Part shown: positions 13,319-25,100 of the stretch, in pieces | Position numbering within the stretch: the first letter of the stretch is position 1 | Layout: each line of letters begins with the position of its first letter | NCBI RefSeq assembly: GCF_001640805.2 | Contig: NC_066849.1 | Coordinates: 374,011-438,010 of the forward strand | Source: Lates calcarifer | Lineage: Eukaryota > Chordata > Actinopteri > Centropomidae | Reading direction: 5' to 3' | Length of the DNA: 64,000 nt | Translations under genes and position numbers: made by a program | Notes under the pieces: generated by a model | Databases searched by the model: none | Told to the model about the DNA's origin: nothing | What the model saw: the letters and a program-made list of their open reading frames with translations, nothing else

Positions 13319-14269
13319 CAGTACCAGTCAAAAGTTTAGACACACCTTCTCATTCAGTCATTTTTTCTTCTTTTTGTTACTTTCTACATTGTAGATTTAT
13401 ACTGAAGACATCAGAACTATGAATGAACACATGTGGAATTATGTAGTGAACAAAAAAGTGCTAAACAAATCAAGGGTAAATCTGTGGAATTTCTTGCCTT
13501 CTTAATGTAAGACCATCAGTTGTGTTGTGCAGAGGTAGTGTTGGTAAACAGTTCTATACAGTGAATAGCCCTATTCAGCTACTGTTCCAATCCATATTAT
13601 GGCAACAACCAGTCAACTAAGCAAAGAGAAACGACTGTCCAACATTACTTTAAGACATGAAGGTCAGTCAGTGCAGAAAATTTCAAGAACTTTGAATGTA
13701 TCCTCAAGTACAGTCGCCATCAAACACTGTGATGAAGCTGGCTCATATGAGGACCGGCCCAGGAGAGACCAAGAGTTAGCTCTGCTACAGAGGATCAGTT
13801 CATTAGAGTTACCAGCCTCACAGAAACATAAGGAATGGACATTAGACCAGTGGAAATCTGTAATCTGCGTCAGATGACCTGGCCCACTCACCTGACCTAA
13901 ACCCAACTGAGATGGTTTGGGATGAGTTGGACCACAGAGTGAGGACAAAGCAGCCAACAAGTGCTCAGCATCTCTGGAAACTCCTTCAAGACTGTTGGAA
14001 AACCACTGCAGGTGACTACCTCATGAATCTGACTGAGAAAAGGCCAAGAGTGTGCAAAGCTGTCGTCAAAGCAAAAGGAGGCTACTTTAAAGAATCTAAA
14101 ATATCAAACATATGCTGGTTTGTTTAACACTTTTTTGTTCACTACATAATTCCATATGTGTTCCTTCATAGCTTTGATGTTTTCAGTATCAATCTACAAT
14201 GTAGAAAATAATAGAAATAAAGAAAAACCGCTGAATGAGAAGGTGTGTCCAAACTTTTGACTGGTACTG
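13319..14269 (+). mobile_element. Tc1/mariner-like element, internally deleted
   Basis: Terminal inverted repeats of about 38 bp (left from 13319 with CAGTACCAGTCAAAAGTTT; right ending at 14269) are each flanked by TA (13317-13318, 14270-14271), the Tc1 target duplication. Between them lie two transposase fragments. The first (13599 onward, MATTSQLSKEKRLS...) is the N-terminal DNA-binding part. The second contains PTEMVWDELDHRV and continues through a C-terminal AKGGYFKESKI motif (to about 14125). The central part with the first catalytic aspartates is missing and the frame is broken. At 951 bp it is shorter than the usual 1.2-1.6 kb and inactive on its own, though the ends could still be mobilised. 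Confidence 0.85.
13599..14127 (+). pseudogene. Broken Tc1-like transposase
   Basis: Two ORFs remain. 13599-13877 covers the helix-turn-helix N-terminus (SKEKRLSNI, HEGQSVQKISRTLNVSSSTV). 13912-14127 covers the C-terminus after the 'DLNPTEMVWDEL' signature that surrounds the third catalytic acidic residue. Tc1 transposases are normally about 340 residues; here roughly half is lost, including the segment that carries the first two catalytic Asp residues. A functional enzyme cannot be made from it. It sits inside the terminal inverted repeats described for the parent element. Confidence 0.8.
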
Positions 14270-14274
14270 TACAC

Positions 14275-14990
14275 TAGGGATAGACCGATTATCAGCCGGA
14301 GTGATTAGTGGCACCGATATTCGGCATTTTGACGCATATTGGCATCAGCCTTTTTTTTTTAATCCGATGGCCGATAAGAGATCAATTTAAAACTGGGTTA
14401 TTTTGGCTCTGATGCAGCCGCGCCTCTCTGTCTGCAGTCACTACTCTGTCTCCAGCATTGTCCCACCCACAGCACTATCTGATTGTTACACGCAGAGCCA
14501 CGGCACAGGTAACAGCCAATGAGCAGTGAAGGAAGCTGTGAATGCATAGTGCTCACACACACTGTGGAAAAGAGAAAAAGTTTTGCCGGGTGGAGAAGCT
14601 CCAGAGAGCAGATTTATGTTTCTTTATTTGCTGTTGAAAACTTTAGGGGGCTTGTTTGTTTAAGTTTTCATTTAACTTTATAAAACATGCTGCTGAGCCT
14701 GGGAGCTCCCTGCACTTTTTGTTAGAATTTTAAAACAAAGATGTTTATTGTCTAAGATAAAAAAAAACCTTTAACATGTTGCAAATCTGAAAAGCTGTTT
14801 AATAAACATATGCTTAAAGCCATTTAAACAAAGTTAAGTGTTGGAGTTTGTATTATTCAAAATTTTGACGCCAATATTTTCACTTTTACTGCAAATGAAT
14901 ATCGGCTCCAAATATCGGTTATCAGCCTCCTTCACTACTAATAATCAGTATCGGTATCAGCCCTGAAAAAACCATGTCGGTCTATCTCTA
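14275..14990. mobile_element. Non-autonomous hAT-like element with perfect 8-bp target duplication
   Basis: The 716-bp element starts TAGGGATAGACCGA and ends with the inverted complement of TAGAGATAGACCGA. It is flanked by identical 8-bp direct repeats CTGTACAC (14267-14274 and 14991-14998), diagnostic of hAT-type insertion. Subterminal 'ccgatatcggc'-like repeats occur near both ends. No transposase ORF is present. The left target copy overlaps the last three bases of the adjacent Tc1-like element plus its TA, so this element landed in that junction. Confidence 0.85.
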
Positions 14991-14999
14991 CTGTACACA

Positions 15000-15292
15000 C
15001 AAAATTTAAAACCATTGCTCATCAACAGTCACCCTCAAAGGTTTCACCTTGTTAGGGTGGGCTAGCTGATCCTGTTATCATTCTTATTGGTCCACAAAGA
15101 AATTAAAAACACTTCTTGTGTTTCCATCAACTACTTTTGGACAAATTTATAAAAATTAGTGTCTATCAGCTTTTATTGTTTGTAATTGCATATTATGCAT
15201 GGTTAAAGCTCTACAAAGAATTGAGGCTGTTTTGAGAGCAAAGGGAGGAAGTATTAGTATGGTGTTCCTAATAAAGTGCTCAGTGAGTGTAT
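15000..15292 (+). mobile_element. Terminal fragment of a teleost DNA transposon
   Basis: The stretch ends with TGGTGTTCCTAATAAAGTGC followed by TCAGTGAGTGTA (to about 15292). From memory this matches the inverted terminal sequence of a transposon widespread in fish ('TACACTCACtgGCCACTTTATTAGG' type). Just upstream, an 'aattgaggctgttttgagagcaaa' segment looks like the tail of a mariner-type coding region. No matching left terminus is visible, so this is a solo right end. Confidence 0.55.
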
Positions 15293-16010
15293 GTTTGTTG
15301 TGTATCTGAATATACAGTGATATGAATCAGATTCTTTAAATTCCCACCTTGCCTCTCCAACACCACCACCAGCCCCCTCACAAGAATTTGCGTGGGAACT
15401 GGGGTGTTACTGGTGTTATAGCCCCCCCCCCCAAACAATTCCAAATGGGGCTTCCAGCTTATAATCAAGTGTTGATTAACTGTGTTGTCGAGAAAATGAC
15501 TTGATGAATAAATGAAAGATTTTTTAAAAAAGTAATATAAGAAACAGAACAGAATAAAGAAACACACAGACTGACAGAGGTCAGAGGTCATTGCTAAGTA
15601 CCTGATCTTATTTATCAGTTCAGTCTTTCTCTGAGCTCCAAGGTGGCCTTTATGAAGGGCAGGATATGTGTCCATTTTCATGCTTTTGGATTACAGTTAC
15701 ATTCCTGCTCCTTTGGGTCAGTGGAAACCCATGATCAAAACAAAGAGGTTTGAATAAACACCTCATGTGTTGCTGATTAGTCATTACAAGTCATCATCTG
15801 CACTGTAAATGCACACTGAGCGCATTAGAACCATTTTATGCAACATTTGTTTTTGAGCCTATGTTAGGATTAGATGAGAGTTTTTCCATGACTGCTTACA
15901 CCCGCAACACTCACACATGTATGCATGTTTCTGTCAAACAATAGTTGTTGCTAAACAACAGTCAATTAATTACAGTAGGCCAACATGAAGTTTTGAAATT
16001 AAATTCTTAA

Positions 16011-16107
16011 CCCTTTATCTGGCAAGTGACTATATATGGTAACTTCTGCGGACATCCAAATGGCGTCGCTACGTGGCCCCGTGTTTCAATGAGTGCCCGA
16101 TGAAGGG
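16011..16107. mobile_element. 97-bp piggyBac-type MITE flanked by TTAA
   Basis: TTAA at 16007-16010 and 16108-16111 bracket an element that starts CCCTTTATCTGGCA and ends TGCCCGATGAAGGG, giving terminal inverted repeats of about 14 bp with two mismatches. CCC...GGG termini next to a duplicated TTAA are the hallmarks of piggyBac-superfamily insertions. The interior is GC-richer than the surroundings and has no coding capacity. Confidence 0.6.
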
Positions 16108-16111
16108 TTAA

Positions 16112-18085
16112 CATTAACTGTTACCATTAATCACAATATAGCACTCAGTCTTATTTGTTATTATGTCATCAAAACATCATAAAATTAATGTGCTACAGCA
16201 CCAGAGCTTCAACAGTCATTCTAGATCTATCATGTAAATAATTCATATTATTATACAGTAGATCCATTTCTAGTGAAATTCTAATGTAATAAGTGTAAAG
16301 GCCACCTAGGCCATTAACAGTTATAACTGCCAAGAATCTCTTATCTCTACTCATGGAAGACCACAGAGTTTTACTCACTGGTTACCATACTTAAGTATGT
16401 GAAGAGAGAATTGGCACCATACCACCTATGTGTGTAATATTTCCTATATATACCACCTTGCTGTGGACACAGAAGACACATGCAGAGGAGGATGGATAAT
16501 GAGGGAATGAAAGGGTGTGTCCAAATTTTTTTAAGGAGGCTGATTACCCCTCACTACATTTCAGCTGCACCACTGTGCTGTCACGGCCCAGTCACAGTTC
16601 AGATGTCCACTGTAATCAGTTTGGAGGTGGTGTGTTACTCATATATATTAGCACAGAGCACCATTACTGTCTTTTATAACAGTTTCCGTTTTTGTTTATT
16701 TATGTGTCATATGGGGATAGCTACAGCTTATATTTGTAGATTAATGTGAGTTAAAAAATCAAACAGAAAAAGTATATGTCAAAATGCATAGTTTGATATT
16801 AAGGATATCAAACCATCATTGGACAGTGCTGCACAAATTGTGATGCTAGCTCCTCTCTGGTCGGGGACATCCATGGCTGCTCTCTGTCCAATCACATTTA
16901 TTCCCTTACACAAAGATGAATGTATGTGCAGTTTGCCTGGCATCCATCTCCATTACTGTCTACAATACAATAAATCCACAGTCAGTTTTACAGTAATTTA
17001 CATTAGGCATTGCTGTATACATACCCTGTTTGATTATTAAACAGACAGAGTTTCTTTCAGAGGATACAGTATACAACTGCTTCATCCTTATTTTATGTTT
17101 CTATAGGACTCTGGCAATTGTAGCTCCAACAGTAAAACAAAATAATCAATACATTCAAAATGTCAGTAAAAATGTAAACATACTGTATTGTATGGCAATA
17201 TGTGGTTCTATTATCACTGAAGGATATACATTTCACCTGTTTTGTAGGAACATTCTTACAATTGATGCAACTGTAGAAACACTGCAGATTAGGCTGCACC
17301 CTTTAACCATCCTCTCTCAAAGACAGACCATGGTGGTGGCGTATGTATGAGAAAAGAGTTTTGAAAATATGGTCACTTAATGCATTTTGTGTGAAAGTAA
17401 TGAAAAATGATTCCACATGATTCACAGTTTCGTTCACTTAGACTTCTGTTTCACTGACTGTGTGAAGAGTTTTGACAATATGACTTCACATTATACCATC
17501 AATTTCATAAATGCCCAATTAAAATGCCCATTTATATATACTCACAAATGGATTTCAAGCTTTAGAGGTGCAAGTTGCTCCAGCAAAAACAAACCGACCA
17601 TATCATACAAGCAAAAGGAGCTGTGAGTGATACACCCACAAGTCCTAAAGGTTTAGCTGTTTTTTTGTTTTTATGCAACTATCAAACTTCTGAGGACAAG
17701 CATACATCTGCGGACCTATGTAAGGTATAGAGAACTTATGAAACCAACCCTAGGTGTCCCTCTCACCATCTACTGAAGAGGGTGTTGAAACAGACACACG
17801 TCAGATGTAAGAGAATGATTCAGCACTTTGGATAGGAGGTCAAAGTGTAAGTGTATTTTTTGTGACTTTCTGAGTTCTGTGTGACTGTCAGACAGTAGCA
17901 CATTCCAGCTGGATTCTCCTGGATTCAGATCAACTCAACACCGACCACTGCAGCCATTTGCTGTCATCACTCTGTCACTTAACACACACACATAAATGCA
18001 CACAATGTATAGGAACTCTGAGAGGAAAGTGGTGTTATCTTGCCCACAGATGTAGCAGAAAACTCTGTACTAGTGCCTGCACCAC
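16112..18085. other. Noncoding stretch, nothing recognised
   Basis: No recognisable gene or repeat. A small perfect palindrome (arms GTTTGATAT / ATATCAAAC) lies near 16791-16813. ORFs of 60-106 codons here have no conserved motifs. Confidence 0.5.
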
Positions 18086-18894
18086 AGAGAGGAAAGTGTG
18101 TGTGTGTGTGTGTGGTGTGTGTGTGTGTACATGTTTATAAGTGCATGCAGAGGTCAGCTTACTTTTTATATGGGGAAGATTTGCCACTATTCATTTGAAA
18201 ACAACTTACCTCACAGTCCCAGTCAACATGCATTTCCTGTAATCCAAATACTGCTTGTTTTAGTCTGCAGTGGCCTGACTCAGGATCACTCAGTTTTCAC
18301 ATGGCATTTTGCAGATGTGAACCAGTGCATTTTTAATAAAAACTACTGTAAATGCTGTTCAATCCAAAATTGGGGCAACTACATTTTGCATTAAGTCACA
18401 CCTGGTTTTACAGAATGATGACTTAAATGGACTAAATAGTGCATATTTCAGGGACTGAACAGAAACATTTATTTTCCAAGTTTTGTAGTAGAACTCTTTG
18501 CATGTCCCCTGAGAAAGCTTTTGTGGGAATGTAAATTCTTACTTCTCCTTTTAGTGATGAACAACACCTGCCCATGTTTATCACAGCTTTCTTTTTGTGC
18601 AGATTTGTGCTCCAGATGTATGTCATCTATCTGCCACCCATCACAGCAAAGCATAGGTTCATGTCCCCATTTCTAGACCACAGGGTGACTTCGATGTAAG
18701 GGCACCAGGCTTGTCACAGCCCTGTGGCAGGTGTGGCCTACCATTGTGGTCAGATGCAGCTGGGGCTGCAGCATATTCCACATACACATACACACACATA
18801 TATATGTGCAATACATAAATACATGCACACATTGATCTACCTAGTCAAGTGAAGTTGCTTTGCAAAAATATGTATACACACATACAAGGTTCTT

Positions 18895-18957
<63 letters not shown>
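18895..18957. repeat. (GT)n microsatellite, about 31 units
   Basis: Uninterrupted GT dinucleotide run of about 63 bp, the longest in this part of the window and probably length-polymorphic. It directly abuts a Tc1-like terminus. Confidence 0.95.
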
Positions 18958-18958
<1 letters not shown>

Positions 18959-18959
18959 A

Positions 18960-19040
18960 CAGTACTCTGCAAAAGTTTTAGGCACTAAAGGTAAAGTGAG
19001 GATGCTGTCAAAAATAATCCACTGATTATTTGTTGTTCAT
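18960..19040 (+). mobile_element. Solo Tc1-like terminal repeat
   Basis: CAGTACTCTGCAAAAGTTTT followed by AGGCAC matches, from memory, the terminal inverted repeat of a Tc1/mariner family common in fish ('cagtactgtgcaaaagtcttaggcac'). Only one end is visible; no transposase remnant or matching inverted end follows. Confidence 0.45.
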
Positions 19041-20280
19041 CAATTAACCTCATGTGAAGTGCAGTAAACAGAAGAATCTAAATCAGATCAGTGTTTCCAA
19101 TTGACCTGCAGCAGAATTAATCTGGGACTGATCAGACACCTCCCTGATGGTACAGATGAAGGATAAGAGTTACATACACACACACCACACACACTCACAC
19201 ACACTTTCAAAGAGGTCCCAAGGTCCCAAAAGTAATAGGAGCATTAGGGGCCCAAACTGAGAGAGTGGCACCAGCAGATTCCAGGTACAACATCTGAGGC
19301 CTCTGGCCAGAAGAGTGGAGTCCCAGGAGAGGCAAAGATACTGTGCAGAACCTTCAAACTCCCAGGCCTCTGGTAGAGGACCCAAGCTTAAGGAAGACAC
19401 ACACCACCCCGTATGAGATTTTATATACATTGTATATGCAGTGTTAATTAAGTAATCTGTTGAACCTGAAGCCCTCACTTTGTTTTTATGCAGGGTTGTT
19501 TTAGGTCTGACTGCCTGCTAGTTCATTATACCCCTGCGCCACAGTGGACATCCACTGGATGTAGCTGTATTGTGATCCAACTACATTTCCAGGACTACTA
19601 AGTGAACTCCATACACTGAGGAAGACTGTAAGATGCAGTTTACACTGCCTGTAAACTGGTGGATGAAAATACAACAACATTCCATTCAAAGTGTTAGCTT
19701 TACACCCTGGTATGTTTACAAGAGTGTTCATTTAATGAAAAACACATGAAGCATAAATAATATAAATATGAATAATAGAAACTTCAGGTTTTTCATGAAA
19801 GCCAATCATTCCTTGGTAGAACTGTGGAGAAAGTTGTGAAAAGCTTTGTCTTAAGTCCTGAAGTTTGGACAATTACTGCCTTCTCAGAGCTCTGGAAAGG
19901 AGCTGTCACTGAGGGGAAATACATATATTACAGCACTAAATCACACTGGTCTGACCACAGAGGGAGTATAACACACAACACACACACACACACACACGCA
20001 GGGAGTGACCCAATGTTGTCCACTAGAGAGAATGAGCTAAGGCCCAGCTGTGTGTGTGATGATAAAATTGCGATTGCACTGACCTCAGTAAGAGCGTCAG
20101 ACTGAAAGCAGAGATGATGTAACACAGCACATGAGGAGAGTAAGAGATGAACATAGCCAAATAACACAAAGTGTGGGAATGAAGGAAAGAGGGAAAAAGT
20201 AACAGAGACAAGGAAAACTAAGATAATGTCAAGACTCAGACCCCTGAAGCAAATTCAAACAGGTGGGGCAACAGTTCATA
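19041..20280. other. Noncoding stretch with short CA tracts
   Basis: No recognised gene. A (CA)n run lies at about 19976-19998 and a CA-rich patch at 19173-19206. ORFs here have no conserved motifs. Confidence 0.5.
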
Positions 20281-20286
20281 TCACAT

Positions 20287-20420
20287 ACTGTGACACCTTG
20301 TATGGATCACCAGTCCATCGCAGGGCCGACATATACAGACAAACACATTCACATCTACGGGCAATTTAGAGTCACCAGTTAACCTGCATGTCTTTGGATT
20401 GTGGGAGGAAACCAGAGAAC
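20287..20420 (-). repeat. SINE-like interspersed repeat (family A), reverse strand
   Basis: Reverse complement of the same body seen at 8991 and 41682: GGATCACCAGTCCATCGCAG, then 'gagtcaccagttaacctgca' and GTGGGAGGAAACC. It directly abuts a DNA-transposon fragment on its right. Confidence 0.75.
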
Positions 20421-20429
20421 CCAAGGTTT

Positions 20430-20620
20430 TCCCAATCTGATCCAAAACAGCCCTGACCTGTCGTGGTCTGTAACAATGTTTAGGTGGTGGTATCTGTGTC
20501 AAAGTAACATCCAGATGACTGTCAAGACCCAAGGTTTCAGAATATTATATTGTAATAAGATGATCAATGTTATTCACTTCATCTGTCAGTGGTCATAATG
20601 TTATGGCTTATCTGTGTATA
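20430..20620 (+). mobile_element. Internally deleted DNA-transposon fragment (teleost family)
   Basis: The segment runs through 'caaagtaacatccagatga', 'agacccaaggtttc' and 'atcaatgttattcacttcat' to a terminus at about 20620 (GGTCATAATGTTATGGCTTA then TCTGTGTATA). From memory this is the right end of a widespread fish TIR element ('tatacaccgatcagccataacattaaaaccac'). A second short relic with the same ends lies at 29650. Confidence 0.5.
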
Positions 20621-21439
20621 TTGTGGTTTCGGGTCAATATGATGTCATCATTTGAGTTGACAAAGCTTTTTCAGCCTCAGATGACATTATTATGTACCTG
20701 CTGTGCAAGTCATTTAGCACTTAAGCAAATGCAGTTTCAGTAGATTGACAGGCCCTGAAGGCAGACTGAAAAGGTTAGAAAAGATTACTATTAGACAAGT
20801 GGCCACAGGAAGCTAATCTTTCCCTCCCTGTCATTGGGGGCAGAAAAGACATGCAAGCCAACAGGACCAGCAATGGGGGCTGGTCAAAAACTGGTTTGCA
20901 GTTGGCTCAGGTGACTGCTGAGCAGGCCACAACCATTCTTGTTATCTGCTTTCCATGTCGGCTAACATTGATGAACTCCACATCTGCCGACAAGGCTGTG
21001 CTTATGCTAACAAGCTCACTGTTGAGCCTGTGGCTACTGTTATCCGAAGTGTCCATCATATCTAAGGAAACATCAGGAGAAAGGAACTGCTTTAATTGTT
21101 GGACACTTTCTGTGGATGTGGCATCATAGTTGACCATGAAGGGCCAGTTGTTACTGTTAAGACTAAGACTAAGACATTCTTACTAGAAGAATAAATGGAT
21201 CTACTTTCTCATATTACATAATTGTCACTGAATTCAATTATTATTAGTTTTAATAATATCTTAATTAATAACTAGCTTTGAAAGGTAAGTTATCAGGGGT
21301 GTGTGGCTGTTGCTTTTTTGCTTTTTCTCTTTCACCAGTCCAACCAAACCAGTTCACTCACCACACATGGCAGGCTCACCATTGATAATAAGCCCCACCA
21401 ACTTCTCCCAGGGTAATTTCATCTAACTTACAAACTACT

Positions 21440-22050
21440 CAGCCTCACTGAAGATGTCCCTTTCTGTTGTTGTTGCATGCGGCCACATCCAAGACCCCTT
21501 CACTGACAGACGAGTCTGCCTTCATGCCTCTTAAAAAATGGCTAGATGCACTCTATGAGTATTGTCAGTGCTTTTGTCACTGGCAAATGACAAAGCTAGA
21601 TAACTGCACGCCTTTTCAGCTAGCTGTGTCGTCAGATTTCCTGCTAGTTCCCTGACTCTGTCTGCAATAGGGTTTTTTGACAAGCTGACATTATTGAAAG
21701 CCTGGTTCTGGTCAGGGCACAGCAGGTCACAGACACTGTTTAAAAATGCACCCTCTGAAAAAATATTTTAAGTGTGGGCAATTTCTTCAGCCACGATAAA
21801 GCTGACTGCTGCATTATTATTTGTTTTAACTTCTGCAAACATACTCTGCTGAGAATGCAGGCTACATTTTAATTCTTGGACCCTCTGTTGTTTTTCTCGG
21901 TGGCTAAGGTTAGCATAGTTAGCTCCATTTTTGGTGTCAAAGTGCAGACATAAATTGTATTCCTTGGACACTCTCACAATAAACATATTCACTTTCCCAT
22001 TTCTCATTAAATTGCTTTTGCTCTGCATCAGTTTTTCTTTTCTTGGACAT
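21440..22050 (-). pseudogene. hAT transposase relic (ZBED5/GTF2IRD2-like)
   Basis: Reading down from an ATG at 22050-22048 gives MSKKRKTDAEQKQFNEKWES, a typical N-terminus of this domesticated/transposable family. A frameshift near 21990 moves into the frame containing LCLHFDTKNGANYANLSHRE, then LHSQQSMFAEV and SFIVAEEIAH. After a stop at about 21768 the homology continues in fragments (DLLCPDQNQAFNNVSLSKNP, then IADRVRELAGNL, and GVLDVAA near 21475). The catalytic core and C-terminal dimerisation region are not visible. With at least one frameshift and one stop it is a dead N-terminal fragment. Family assignment is from remembered motifs. Confidence 0.65.
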
Positions 22051-22137
22051 TTTGGGACTATTTACATTTCTTTTCCAATCCCTTCACCAACTAAAAAAAA
22101 CACTGTAGGAAATGGTTAATATTGAGACACAAAGATG

Positions 22138-22173
22138 TGTCCCACCATGAGCAGCACTAGGCGACAGTGGCAA
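22138..22173 (-). repeat. Fragment of TTGAATTG-tailed repeat (family B)
   Basis: CCCACCATGAGCAGCACTAG followed by GCGACAGTGGCAAGG is the reverse complement of the central part of the repeat at 41965-42217. Only this short piece is preserved. Confidence 0.6.
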
Positions 22174-25100
22174 GGGGTGGCTAGCGAGAGAAGAACATAG
22201 CATAACATAACATAACATAGATTAATAACAATTACAATAACAATAACAATTGTCATTCTACATTTGGACAGCACTACAAAATGGCAAGCTCACTATATAG
22301 TCCACTTTATAGTGAGTGGTGAGTGGAGAGTTTTGGACACAGCCCTTGTCACTCCAGCAGCTTGCTAACATGTCGTGCTCCCTCATAAACACTTACCCTG
22401 CATCTGACAGCAGATTATCCTGGATATGCACCAATGATCTAGTTTATTATTATTATTCCAGATGATGAATAAAGTGGTATATACTGCCCCACCTACCAAT
22501 ACCCTAATGGTCTATTAGTAACAACTGAGTAACCACCTTAGTGGTTACCTACTAACTAACTGCCACTTGTAAATTGAATCCATTATGAGCTACTGTCTTT
22601 GGCTTGGTAAGCAAGCACACACACAAACACACACACACACACATTTTGTCAAGGGATCCTTTCTAGTTTTTCTCTCCAATGACACCTATGCAATGTAATT
22701 GAATTTAAAAGTTAGTACAGCTTATTCTTGTTTTTTATGGTTTTGTATGCTATAGACTGATATAACTCTGTAATGTGATGGTGAATGGTGTTGCTTCATT
22801 TCACAAACAAACAAAATCAGTTCCTGAAGTTAAATTCTTTGTGACACCTCAACTAGTGACCAATTTATGGGCAAAGCAAAACAGCATTGTGTGATATGAA
22901 GATGTCAAGGAATAGCCACTTAGCTTTGACAGGGTTGCTGACAATCTATTTTTTACAGTTTTGTAGCTTAGTATTTCATGCCCATCCAACAACTCTGAAT
23001 TGAATTACGCAGAGAATAAGATATGAAACCATGTGAGTGGGGACACAGAGCGAGAAAACTTTGGTGGTTCCAAAATTGTGAAAAGTAGAGAAAGTGAGGT
23101 AAGCTCCAGCAGAGGGAAAACAAGGAAGAAATGTTAACCATTGTGTTATTGTGAGGGATTTTGGTTGTCAAGGCAATAGAGGGGGAAACCCACACAGCTG
23201 TTGTCCAGCTAATGTTACATTCAAGTCCTGTGAGGAAATTTCAGATTCTGTTCAATGTTTCATACTAGAAAGTAGCATTTAAGTCTGTCTTTGTGCAGTA
23301 AATCTTGCTTGCATGATTTCCTACAACTTTTGGAATTCTTGGTGAAATAGTTGAGGTAGGTGACAATTCCACTGGCATTTAAAGAAGGTAATTCCCATAT
23401 GAATGTGAATGCAGCATGAAGGCAGGAGAGGGGGACCAAAGTATGGAGGACTGGAGGAGGATGGATTGCAGGGCTAATGTAATGTCTCCTCAGGGTCTGT
23501 TGGCTCCTGATTGGCTGGTGGGGGAGGAGGAGAGACCAATGGCAATATCTTACTGTGCTGTTGAGCGCCAGGCTTGGTTTTATCATGTGAGAGGCCCAGT
23601 GCACTCTTTAACACAAAGCAGATGTCTTCAACCTCACTGGTGCCACTAACACTCACACTGTAGCAATGGAGCAATCCCCTATCCCATCTCTCTCTTCCTC
23701 CACTCCTTTTTACCTCTCTCCATCACTTGCTTCCTTTCCTCCCTCTCTCCTCACTCTTTCACAATTTCCCCCAATATGATGCAAACATGGTGCCGTATAA
23801 GCCTAGAAAATGGTTCTGTCAGTCAGTTCTGTACCTGCCATCAACCTTGAAATTATTGACTTAAGAGTTCTAAGTGTGTTGGAAGGGTGAAACACCAACC
23901 CTGCATAGACCCAAGGTTGGCAGGTAAAAAGAAGTAAATGAGCAAATATCAACAGCACATTGTAGTCAGACAAAAATGCAAACAGCAGGGCAGAAACAGA
24001 CAAGTGGCCACACATGGCTCTATTTAAACTGTAGTGGGTCTCTGCATAAGCTAATATATTCATACGAGAAGTCTCTGCATAAATCCCATATGTACAGTAT
24101 GTGAAATGTCATTCTCTGCCTGCCTTTGCCATATTACTAATTCTCCTGTCATTTCACACCTTGCCATGGCCTCCTGCTCTGCAGTAATCCAATCTTTCCC
24201 AACCCTCAGCTACCTGACCCTTCCCCACCCACCGATTCACCTCCTCCTGGTTTCTATACCAGCCCATTTCCACTCATATCATGATAGATTGTCTATTGTG
24301 CTTTCCAAGCTGTAGCTTTCCAGCCTTCTTGTTTGTTGCTGGTGAACTGTTTTGAACCAGTGTCTCTGACTCTCGCTAAACCTGAGTTATAAAACAAAGT
24401 CAAAATGTTTGGGCTATGCACCTCCAACGAACATGTACAGATGATGGAGAAACTTTGCAGACTATTGTGAATCATGGCAGACTGTTCTATTGGTTTTAGA
24501 TCTTTAGCTTTGGCTTATCCAGATGCTTTCCCTCTAACATCTTAACATGTTTCATGGTTTCATTCAGCCACAAGCTTTGAGCTTGCATGTTTATATACAC
24601 ATCAGTCTCATATACACCAGATGCACATTGAGAGTGTGTGTGTCTAACAGATAAGAAACACCTGTGGCTATACAATTCTCATAGTGTGTTTGAACATGCA
24701 GCACACACACACACACACACACACACCACAGCCACTAAACAGAGAGCGGTCTTTATCTCATCTTAAAGTTACAACTTCATGGGACAGCATGTCACCTCCC
24801 TTTAAAAAGGCAGGGCCAGTCTGTTGTTTTCAGCAGCTGTAAGCTTGCTTTGACTCAATTCAACCAAATGTAAGTCAATCTAACTTTGTGAACTCTAAAG
24901 TGGCAAGACACCCTCAAAGATTGCAACAGTTGTTGCTAACAGATGGTTTTGAACGCTGACAGAGGAATTGGTGTGTGTGTATCTTTGTGTATTTATGTGT
25001 TCTCGTTTTCCTAGACTTCTGAGGACCTCTACAGAAAAACTGTAAAGTGAGAAAACTTTGCCTGTTCTCAGTACTGCAAGAAGATACACTGTGTGATGAA

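Noticed and set aside
16495..16535. GGGTGTGTCCAAATTTTT resembling a Tc1 terminal repeat
   Set aside because: Only about 15 bases match, with no TA-bounded end or partner; may be chance.
20907..21137. 76-codon reverse-strand ORF next to the hAT relic
   Set aside because: I could not match it to the rest of a hAT transposase or any other family, so it is left unassigned.
23500..23600. Two CCAAT motifs in a GC-richer patch, possible promoter
   Set aside because: No TATA box, initiator or following conserved ORF; too weak to call.
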